Below, one piece after another: positions 6,007-11,872 of a stretch of DNA of 11,872 nt. Origin of the DNA: Pusillimonas sp. UBA6240 (GTDB lineage Bacteria > Pseudomonadota > Gammaproteobacteria > Burkholderiales > Burkholderiaceae_B); NCBI GenBank assembly GCA_002441445.1, contig DJWC01000083.1, positions 4,712 to 16,583 of the forward strand, read 5' to 3'. Both the position numbers and the translations under genes were made by a program. How positions within the stretch are numbered: the stretch's first letter is position 1; each line of letters starts with the position of its first letter. The notes beneath the pieces are model-generated. The model saw nothing but the letters and a program-made list of their open reading frames with translations. It was not told where the DNA came from and did no database searches.

Positions 6007-7500
6007 TTACTTCATGGCTATGGTTGTATTGACGCCCGACGCATGAGCGATCCAGCGCGCCGTCACCGTTTTGGTCTGAGTCCAGAAGTGCACCGCCTGC
6101 TTGCCGTTCGGACCCAGGTCGCCCAGCTTGGAGGCGCGCGACCCGGTGAAGCTGAACCATGCGACAGGCACCGGTATGGGGATATTGATGCCTATCTGCC
6201 CCACGTCGATGTGGTTCTGGAAATAGCGCGCCGCGCCGCCGTCCTGGGTGAATACCGCCACCCCGTTGCCGTTAGGATTGCGATTGATGAACTCCACCGC
6301 TTCCTCCAGCGTGTCCACGCCGACCACGCAGAGCACCGGGCCGAAGATTTCCTCGCGATAGATGTCCATGTCGGCCTTCACGCCGCTGAATATGGTGGGC
6401 CCGACGAAATTGCCTTGCTCATAGCCGGGCACGTTCAGTTCGCGGCCATCCAGGAGCAGCTCGGCGCCCTCTTCCACGCCGCGCCCGATCAGTCCCACGA
6501 CCCGCTGCTTGGCCCGGGGCGAGACCAGCGGCCCGAGATCCGCATCCGGCGCGGTGCCGACGCTGACCTTCAGCTTCTTCGCGCGCTCCACGAATTCAGG
6601 CAGCCAATCGCGCGCCTCGCCGACCAGAACGGCCACCGAGGTCGCCATGCAGCGCTGGCCGGCCGCGCCGAAGGCGGCGCCCACCAGTTGATTCAGGGCG
6701 ATCTCGCGATCCGCATCGGGCAAAATGACGCAATGGTTCTTGGCGCCCATCATCGCCTGGCAGCGCTTGCCGGCGTTCGACGCGCGGCGATAGATCTCGG
6801 TGCCCACGTGGGTCGAGCCGATGAAGGAAATGGCCTTGATGTCGGGGTGGTCGCACAGGCCGTTGGCCACGTCGGGGCCGCCGTGCACCACGTTCAGCAC
6901 GCCCGGAGGCAGGCCGGCTTCCAGAGCCAGCTTGGCCAGCATCAGCGACGAGCTGGGATCCTGCTCGGACGGCTTGAGGATGAAGCTGTTCCCCGCCGCA
7001 ATAGCCATGGGGAACATGAAGCAGGGCAGCATGACGGGAAAGTTGAAGGCGGTGATGCCCGCGCATACGCCCAGCGGCTGGATCAAGGTATAGACATCGA
7101 TGCCCGTGGCGGCGTTTTCAGCGTACTCGCCCAGTTGCAGCGAGGCCATGGCGCAGGCGTGCTCGATGACTTCCAGGCCCCGCCCCACTTCGCCTTCGGC
7201 ATCGGGCAGGGTCTTGCCATGCTCCAGCGAAATGGATTTGGCGATGGCCTTGGTGTTGTCGCGCACCAGCTTCTGCAGGTTGAGCATGACGCGGGTGCGC
7301 GCGGCCTGGCTGGTATTGCGCCATTGCTGGAACGCCCTTTTGGAATCGGCCACCGCCATGTCGAGCTCTTCGGGCGTGGCGAACGGCACTTGCGCCACGA
7401 CTTCCTGGGTCGCGGGGTTGACGACATCGCGCCATTCGGTCGTATTGGACTGGACGAGCTGGCCGCCTATAAGCAAGGGAATACGGGGAACTGCAGTCAT
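6007..7500 (-). CDS. mmsA: CoA-acylating (methyl)malonate-semialdehyde dehydrogenase
   Basis: NAD-dependent aldehyde dehydrogenase that converts methylmalonate or malonate semialdehyde with CoA to propionyl-CoA or acetyl-CoA and CO2, at the end of valine, beta-alanine or inositol breakdown. The 497 residues are a normal family length. Visible features are AFNFP with Asn153, KPSEQDP (176-182), the NAD loop FIGSTHVG (226-233), MGAKNH (251-256) in place of the usual ELGG general-base motif, as in this CoA-dependent subfamily, and the catalytic Cys284 in AAGQRCMA. The C-terminal FSFTGSRASKLGDL and TQTKTVTARW also mark the subfamily. The ATG at 7500 has AAGGAG about six bases upstream. The frame runs open further into the SBP gene, but nothing supports an earlier start. 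It follows the SBP gene by 82 bases, probably in one operon. Whether valine or beta-alanine products are the substrate cannot be read from sequence. Confidence 0.95.
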   Translation of the reverse strand: MTAVPRIPLLIGGQLVQSNTTEWRDVVNPATQEVVAQVPFATPEELDMAVADSKRAFQQWRNTSQAARTRVMLNLQKLVRDNTKAIAKSISLEHGKTLPDAEGEVGRGLEVIEHACAMASLQLGEYAENAATGIDVYTLIQPLGVCAGITAFNFPVMLPCFMFPMAIAAGNSFILKPSEQDPSSSLMLAKLALEAGLPPGVLNVVHGGPDVANGLCDHPDIKAISFIGSTHVGTEIYRRASNAGKRCQAMMGAKNHCVILPDADREIALNQLVGAAFGAAGQRCMATSVAVLVGEARDWLPEFVERAKKLKVSVGTAPDADLGPLVSPRAKQRVVGLIGRGVEEGAELLLDGRELNVPGYEQGNFVGPTIFSGVKADMDIYREEIFGPVLCVVGVDTLEEAVEFINRNPNGNGVAVFTQDGGAARYFQNHIDVGQIGINIPIPVPVAWFSFTGSRASKLGDLGPNGKQAVHFWTQTKTVTARWIAHASGVNTTIAMK

Positions 7501-7550
7501 TGAGGTCTCCTTGGCGCGCTTGGGACGCGCGTGTTGCTGCCTGCGCCACT

Positions 7551-7576
7551 CCCGCGCGCGGCGGGACGGACGCGGG
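7551..7576 (-). other. GC-rich hairpin between the SBP and mmsA genes
   Basis: CCCGCG (7551-7556) and CGCGGG (7571-7576) can pair across 14 bases right after the SBP stop. A second short repeat CGCGC/GCGCG lies nearer mmsA. No T-run follows, so this is more likely an mRNA-stabilising hairpin or partial terminator that keeps SBP levels above MmsA, as often seen behind SBP genes, than a full stop. Confidence 0.3.
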
Positions 7577-7582
7577 CCATGA

Positions 7583-8797
7583 TCAACTTTTCTTTTCGAC
7601 CAATGGGCAGGTCGAACTGGACAGCGGCTGGAAAGCCTGGTCGGCCGGAATGGTGGCCACCAGCTTGGACAAATCCCATTCGCCTTTGGATTCATTCGGC
7701 TTCTTGACTTCGTACAGGTACATATCGTGGATAACCCGGCCATCGGGCCGTATGGACGCGTTGCGCATCACGGCATCCTTGATCGGAATTTCGCGCATTT
7801 TGTCGGCGACGACATTGCCTTCCGTGGACTGCGCCGCGGCCACGGCCTTCAAATAATGCAGCACGCTGGAATACACGCCCGCATGCGTCATCGTCGGCTT
7901 CAAGCCGCCGAAGGCCTTGGCGTAGCGGTCCGACCAGCGGCGGGTGTCGTCGTCGAAATCCCAATAGAAGCCATCGACGTAGGTCAGGCCCTGGGCGTTC
8001 TGCAGCCCCAGCGCCCGCAAGTCGGACAGGAAGATCAGCAGGGACGCCAGGCGCTGGCCGCCTTCGACAATGCCGAATTCGCGCGCCTGCTTGATGGCGT
8101 TGACCACGTCGCCGCCGCTGTTGGCCAGCGCGACCACCTGCGCCTTGGAGCTTTGCGCCTGCAGCAGATAGGAGGCGAAATCCGGCACGTTGAGCGGATG
8201 CAGCACCGACCCCACCACGGTTCCGCCCAATTGCTTCACCATGTCGGCCGCGCCCTTTTCCAGCGAATGCCCGAACGCGTAGTCCACGGTGATGAAGAAC
8301 CATGACTTGCCGCCTTTGTCTATCATGGCGCGCACGCCGCCTATGGACTGCGAATACACATCGAACATCCAGTGGAAGCCCACCGGCGAGCAGCTTTTAT
8401 TGGTGAGATCGGTCGTGGCGGGGCCGGAGAACATGGCGACCTTGTTCTTTTCCCGGGCTATGCCCTGCACAGCCAGCGCGACGGCGGAATTGGTGAGGTC
8501 GGCGATGGCGCTCACCCCATCGCGGTCGAACCATTCCCGGGCCTTGGCGGCGCCCACGTCGGCCTTGTTCTGGTTGTCGGCCGATACCACTTCGATATTC
8601 ATGCCCTTGCATTCCGCCGCCAGGCAGTCCTCGACCGCCAGCTTGGCGGCGGCCACCGAGCCGGCCCCGCCCATGGAGGCATAGGTGCCGGACATATCCG
8701 TCAATATGCCTATCTTTACCGGCGGAGCCTTGGCCGCCGCCGGCGCCGCCCACGCCAGGCAGGCGCTCGCCGCCAATGTCAGTGTCAGTCTATTCAT
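7583..8797 (-). CDS. branched-chain-amino-acid-type ABC transporter substrate-binding protein
   Basis: Secreted periplasmic binding protein of 404 residues. A Sec signal peptide with a hydrophobic core and likely cleavage after PAAA (residue 22) is followed by the type I periplasmic-binding fold of the LivJ/LivK kind (Peripla_BP_6). It begins VKIGILTDMSGTYASMGG, with later motifs VVSADNQNKADVGAAKAREW, GVSAIADLTNSAVALAV and a second lobe from about 145. The large ligand-binding proteins of this class bind amino acids, amides, urea or aromatic acids. The ligand here is unknown. The ATG at 8797 has GGAGA seven bases upstream. No permease or ATPase genes accompany it, so it must use a transporter encoded elsewhere or act as a sensor. 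It is probably co-transcribed with mmsA and controlled by the divergent LysR gene. Confidence 0.92.
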   Translation of the reverse strand: MNRLTLTLAASACLAWAAPAAAKAPPVKIGILTDMSGTYASMGGAGSVAAAKLAVEDCLAAECKGMNIEVVSADNQNKADVGAAKAREWFDRDGVSAIADLTNSAVALAVQGIAREKNKVAMFSGPATTDLTNKSCSPVGFHWMFDVYSQSIGGVRAMIDKGGKSWFFITVDYAFGHSLEKGAADMVKQLGGTVVGSVLHPLNVPDFASYLLQAQSSKAQVVALANSGGDVVNAIKQAREFGIVEGGQRLASLLIFLSDLRALGLQNAQGLTYVDGFYWDFDDDTRRWSDRYAKAFGGLKPTMTHAGVYSSVLHYLKAVAAAQSTEGNVVADKMREIPIKDAVMRNASIRPDGRVIHDMYLYEVKKPNESKGEWDLSKLVATIPADQAFQPLSSSTCPLVEKKS

Positions 8798-8950
8798 GGT
8801 TCAGTCTCCGTGTTCGTTTTATAGCGGTTCCATTCTCGTGGCTCCTGCGAAACGCCCGTCGAGCGCTCCCTGAAGCAGTGTAGTTGTCTAAAAAACTTAT
8901 TTCCACGACAATATTTGCACATTCAATGCTAATAAATGCACAAGGCCGGC
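8798..8950. promoter_or_regulatory. divergent control region between the SBP and LysR genes
   Basis: About 150 bases that must hold both promoters. For the LysR gene, TTGTCT (8884-8889) and GACAAT (8907-8912) stand 17 bases apart, each 4 of 6 to consensus. These boxes are nearly symmetric (TTGTC ... GACAA), so the same block also offers a weak promoter towards the SBP gene. A LysR dimer binding here could serve both directions; the exact site is not resolved. Confidence 0.45.
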
Positions 8951-9871
8951 ATGCTGGATTGGGACGGACTGCGTTATTTCCTGGAGGTCGCGCGCAGCCA
9001 GCGGGTCAGCGTGGCGGCGCAGCGCCTGGGCGTGCGCCACAGCACCGTATCGCGCCGCATCCAGGCGCTGGAACGCGATCTGGACACACTGCTGTTCAAT
9101 AAATCCAAGTCCTCGGGCTACACCCTCACCGAAGACGGCACGCGCTTCTTCGCCTGCGCGGAAACCATGGAAAGCACCCTGCTCGCCGCGCGCGAGCAGA
9201 TTTCGGGGCAGGCCCAGGCACTGTCGGGACATTTGCGGGTGGGCTCCACCGAAGGCCTGGGCAGCTACGTACTGGCCCCTTTGATGGCGGACTTCCAGCG
9301 CCGCTATCCCGCCATCACGCTGGACATCATGCCCGTGCCCCGCTACATCAGCCTGTCCAAGCGCGAAGCCGACATCGTCGTTGCGCTGGAACGGCCGCAG
9401 CGCGGCCCCTATCTCTGCACCAAGCTGGCCGATTATTCGCTGAAGCTGTATGGCTCCAAGGCTTACCTCGCCGGCGCGCCGCCCATACGCAGCACGGCGG
9501 ATCTGGCCGGCCACAGCTTCATAGGCTATGTGGAAGAACTGGTGTTCAGCGACCACCTGCGCTATCTGGACGACATCGTCGCCTCCCAGCGAGTCATATT
9601 CAAGAGCACCAGCGTCATCGCGCAATACCAGGCCGCGCTGCAGGGGCGCTCGCTGGCCGTGCTGCCCTGCTTCATGGCGGCCCAGGACGCGCGTCTGGAA
9701 GTGGTGCTGGGCGATGACATCCTGGTCACGCGCAGTTTCTGGATGTACTGCCACGAGGATTTGCGCCATTCGGCGCGCGTCATGGCCTTGTGGGACTTCC
9801 TGAAGCAGTCCGTGCAGCTCAATACGCCCCTGCTGCGGGGCGAGTCCGGCGCGCTGCGGTACCTGCCTTGA
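8951..9871 (+). CDS. LysR family transcriptional regulator, divergent from the SBP-mmsA operon
   Basis: DNA-binding regulator of 306 residues, the usual LysR length. The N-terminal helix-turn-helix begins MLDWDGLRYFLEVARSQ and includes VAAQRLGVRHSTVSRRIQAL, the DW..LRYFL type common among regulators of single catabolic operons. The effector domain starts at about residue 85 (GHLRVGSTEGLGSYVLAP). The ATG at 8951 is preferred because AAGG lies five bases before it and the protein then starts like its relatives. An in-frame ATG at 8936 adds five residues but has no ribosome site. Divergent placement suggests that it controls the SBP-mmsA operon. A LysR gene divergent from a malonate-semialdehyde dehydrogenase operon recalls bauR of the Pseudomonas beta-alanine locus, but this is only an analogy. 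Its stop codon directly abuts that of lptF. Confidence 0.9.
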   Translation: MLDWDGLRYFLEVARSQRVSVAAQRLGVRHSTVSRRIQALERDLDTLLFNKSKSSGYTLTEDGTRFFACAETMESTLLAAREQISGQAQALSGHLRVGSTEGLGSYVLAPLMADFQRRYPAITLDIMPVPRYISLSKREADIVVALERPQRGPYLCTKLADYSLKLYGSKAYLAGAPPIRSTADLAGHSFIGYVEELVFSDHLRYLDDIVASQRVIFKSTSVIAQYQAALQGRSLAVLPCFMAAQDARLEVVLGDDILVTRSFWMYCHEDLRHSARVMALWDFLKQSVQLNTPLLRGESGALRYLP

Positions 9872-10987
9872 TCAGGCCGGCGCGGCCTTGGGCGGCTTGG
9901 GCGCCTTGACCCTGAGCTTGCGCCACATCATGTACACCATCAAGGCGGTGAACAAGGCGTGCACCAGCCACAGCCCCAGGTTGAAGCTCAGCTGCCCGTT
10001 GCCTATCCAGCCGCGCGACAGGTTGATCAGATTCATGTAAAGCAAGCCCACCAGGCCGGCGATCAGCAGGTCGCCCGAACGCCCCAGCCGCGGATTGACC
10101 GCGCCCAGCGGTATGGCGAGCAAGGCCAGGTTGAGCGCCGCCAGCGGCAGCGCCACGCGCCACATGATCTGCGAGCGCGCCTCGTTGGTATTGTCGGCGA
10201 ACAGCTGCAAGGTCGGCCGGGCTTTCATTTCGCTTTCGGCGCGCTGCCTGACCGCCTCGGCCGAGCCCGCATCCGACTTGCTTTCGAGCCGGAAGCCATA
10301 GCGTTCGAAATCGATCATGCGAAAGTCCGGCTGCCCCGGCTTCAGGTCGTAGCGATGTCCCGAGCTCAGCACCAGGAAGCGGTCGCCGTTCTTCTCGGTC
10401 TGGACGCGCGCGCTTTCAGCGGTGATGACGCTGAGCCATTCCGGATCGATCACGCGCGCAATCACATTGCCCATTTGCTCGTCGGGGCTGGCGGGCTCTT
10501 CGGCGAAAAACACCCTGGCTCCCTCTTCCGTCTCGATGAACTGGCCGGCGGTGACTTTCGACAGATCCGAACGCTGTTCGTAGCGCTGCCGGTATTCGCT
10601 GATCTGGCGATAGGCCCAGGGGGACGCCAGCAGCGTCAGGATGGCGATGACTACGGCCACCGGCACGGCGCAACGCATGATGGGCCCCACCCAATCCTTG
10701 AGCGACAGGCCGCTGGCGAACCACACGACCATTTCCGATTCGCGGAAGTTGCGCGTGATCGTGGTCAGCACGGCGATGAACAGGGACACCGCCAGGATGA
10801 CGGGCAGCGCGGTGATGCTGGAAAAGGTCGCCAGCCCGAACACCACATCCGCGCCTATGGTGCCGTTGGCCGCTTCGCCCAGCAGGCGCACCAGCAGCAC
10901 GCTGAGCCAGACGATCAGCAGCGTGGAGAACACGACGCCGGCATGGCTCAGGATTTCGGAGACGACGGAACGTTTGAATAGTGACAT
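9872..10987 (-). CDS. lptF: LPS export ABC transporter permease LptF
   Basis: Inner-membrane subunit of the LptB2FGC complex that extracts lipopolysaccharide from the membrane and passes it to LptC/LptA. The 371 residues match the family length of about 365. Layout is as expected: three N-terminal helices (about 16-36, 56-77, 103-121) with the coupling region RNFRESEMVVWFASGLS (79-95), a periplasmic beta-jellyroll domain of about 140 residues with FIETEEGARVFF and SGHRYDLKPG, then three C-terminal helices (about 276-295, 306-323, 336-354) with VNPRLGR at 297-303. The basic, Pro/Ala-rich tail is cytoplasmic. The ATG at 10987 has no clear ribosome site. It is divergent from pepA with 55 bases between them, an arrangement typical of proteobacteria. 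The partner gene lptG, usually directly downstream, is not present; a convergent LysR gene lies there instead. Confidence 0.95.
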   Translation of the reverse strand: MSLFKRSVVSEILSHAGVVFSTLLIVWLSVLLVRLLGEAANGTIGADVVFGLATFSSITALPVILAVSLFIAVLTTITRNFRESEMVVWFASGLSLKDWVGPIMRCAVPVAVVIAILTLLASPWAYRQISEYRQRYEQRSDLSKVTAGQFIETEEGARVFFAEEPASPDEQMGNVIARVIDPEWLSVITAESARVQTEKNGDRFLVLSSGHRYDLKPGQPDFRMIDFERYGFRLESKSDAGSAEAVRQRAESEMKARPTLQLFADNTNEARSQIMWRVALPLAALNLALLAIPLGAVNPRLGRSGDLLIAGLVGLLYMNLINLSRGWIGNGQLSFNLGLWLVHALFTALMVYMMWRKLRVKAPKPPKAAPA

Positions 10988-11042
10988 GAGAGAATATGCG
11001 GGATAATCGGCAGCATCCTATGGACACTCTCGGGAAACTCGA

Positions 11043-11872
11043 ATGGAATTTAGCACACAGACTTCCGCTTCATTGCATCAGATCAAAACAGCGGCGCTCG
11101 CCGTAGGCGCATTTGCCGATGGCGTGCTCAGCCCCGCGGCCGACGTCATCGACCGCGCCGCTAACGGGGCGCTGCGCGCCGTACTGAAATCCGAATTCAA
11201 GGCCAAGCCGAACAGCCATCTGGTGCTACGAAACCTGCCCGGCGTGGCGGCGCAACGCGTCATTTTAGTCGGCCTGGGCAAACAGGACAGCTATAACGCC
11301 GCGGCCCATGCCGGCGCCGAACAGACTTTCGCCAATTACTGCGTCGAGGCCCAGCTTGCCGAGGGCGTATCCGCCCTGGCTTCCATCGCCTGCCCCGACA
11401 CCAGCCTGCGCAGCCGCTGCCGCGCCGCCGCCGGCGCCGCGGGCCGGGCTTCCTACCGCTACAGCGCGACCTTGGGCAAAGACGCCCCGCCCCCGCCCAA
11501 GCTCAAGAAGCTGTCCGTATGGGTGGAGCGCGGCCAGGCGGCTGAAGCGCAGAACGGCCTGCGCGAAGGCAAGGCCATCGCCAACGGCATGAATCTGACC
11601 CGCCTGCTGGGCGATCTGCCGGGCAATGTCTGCACGCCGACCTATCTGGGCGAAACCGCCAAGAAGCTAGCAAAGGAATTCGGCAGCCTGAAAGTCGAAG
11701 TGCTGGGCCGCAAGCAGATCGAGGCCCTGAAGATGGGTTCCTTCCTGTCGGTGGCCCGCGGCTCGTACGAAGAGCCCGTCTTCATCATCCTGCGGCATAC
11801 CCCGCCGAGCGCACGCGCCGCCGCCAAGAACCGCAAGCCCCCCATCGTGCTGGTCGGCAAGGGCATCACCTT
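11043..11872 (+). CDS. pepA: leucyl aminopeptidase (cytosol aminopeptidase, M17), N-terminal part
   Basis: Cytoplasmic hexameric metallo-aminopeptidase that removes N-terminal residues from peptides. 276 codons are present of roughly 500, open to the right edge. The N-terminal domain (about 1-165) is followed by the start of the catalytic domain: NGMNLTRLLGDLPGNVCTPT, then MGSFLSVARGSYEEPVFIIL and VLVGKGITF at the edge. The Lys in VGKGITF corresponds to the first metal-site lysine of the family; the next ligand, Asp of the following FDSGG, lies just outside. The ATG at 11043 has GGGAA about eight bases upstream. GATAAT at 11002-11007 is a possible -10, without a convincing -35. A Pro-rich stretch, APPPPKLKK, lies in the inter-domain region. 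Confidence 0.95.
   Translation, partial: MEFSTQTSASLHQIKTAALAVGAFADGVLSPAADVIDRAANGALRAVLKSEFKAKPNSHLVLRNLPGVAAQRVILVGLGKQDSYNAAAHAGAEQTFANYCVEAQLAEGVSALASIACPDTSLRSRCRAAAGAAGRASYRYSATLGKDAPPPPKLKKLSVWVERGQAAEAQNGLREGKAIANGMNLTRLLGDLPGNVCTPTYLGETAKKLAKEFGSLKVEVLGRKQIEALKMGSFLSVARGSYEEPVFIILRHTPPSARAAAKNRKPPIVLVGKGIT

Noticed and set aside
5995..7503. 502-codon open frame on the plus strand opposite mmsA
   Set aside because: It mirrors the strongly supported mmsA gene, its product is rich in Arg, His and Gly with no recognisable motif, and it has no ribosome site. High GC makes such antisense frames common.
7501..7743. Upstream extension of mmsA into the SBP gene
   Set aside because: The frame is open, but the ATG at 7500 has AAGGAG and gives a normal family N-terminus. 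The extension overlaps the SBP coding region.
9959..10981. 340-codon plus-strand frame opposite lptF
   Set aside because: Low-complexity, Gln/His/Arg-rich translation antisense to a clear LptF; a GC-driven shadow.
1..11872. CRISPR arrays, insertion sequences, tRNA or rRNA genes
   Set aside because: No spaced direct repeats, transposase motifs, terminal repeats with target duplications, or tRNA/rRNA-like sequence were seen by reading. A dedicated tRNA or covariance-model scan was not possible here.

Overview
The window is GC-rich chromosomal DNA that looks like a betaproteobacterium of the Alcaligenaceae (Bordetella/Achromobacter/Pusillimonas type). This rests on the divergent lptF/pepA pair, a CysB regulator beginning MNLQQFRFVRETIRRN, and an acetyl-CoA synthetase with the Acs-type N-terminus. 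No mobile element, CRISPR array, tRNA or rRNA was seen. Coding density is high, and most genes carry plausible ribosome binding sites.

Layout, left to right. (1) 1-1211, minus: the first 403 codons of acetyl-CoA synthetase (acs), cut by the left edge. (2) 1320-3076, minus: a two-gene operon, a small GlcG/HbpS-family protein followed, with a 4-base ATGA overlap, by a 12-TM transporter of the UMF1/Atg22-like MFS branch. (3) 3383-4057, plus: an NlpC/P60 cell-wall hydrolase lipoprotein with its own sigma70-like promoter, ending in a very strong intrinsic terminator at 4103-4136 that probably serves both strands. (4) 4205-4597, minus: a DUF2325 protein with a Cys-rich tail, expressed from a promoter whose spacer and -10 coincide with a good Fur box (4672-4690). 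(5) 4976-5932, minus: a CysB-type LysR regulator with an 8+8 bp inverted repeat over its -10 box. (6) 6007-8797, minus: a periplasmic substrate-binding protein and a CoA-acylating (methyl)malonate-semialdehyde dehydrogenase, probably one operon, divergent from a second LysR regulator (8951-9871, plus). (7) 9872-10987, minus: lptF, tail to tail with that LysR gene at zero spacing. (8) 11043-11872, plus: the N-terminal part of leucyl aminopeptidase pepA, cut by the right edge.

How the genes fit together. The SBP/mmsA/LysR group reads as a catabolic module: the LysR protein probably senses a substrate that the SBP captures and whose degradation ends in a malonate-type semialdehyde, which MmsA converts to an acyl-CoA. 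No permease or ATPase genes are next to the SBP. The remaining genes are mostly housekeeping: acetate activation, sulfur regulation, LPS export, peptidoglycan turnover and peptide hydrolysis. I do not see a clear new multi-gene system. The least ordinary items are the Fur-box-controlled DUF2325 gene, the coupled GlcG-like/UMF1 transporter pair with its own palindrome, the orphan SBP paired with MmsA, and lptF without lptG directly behind it.
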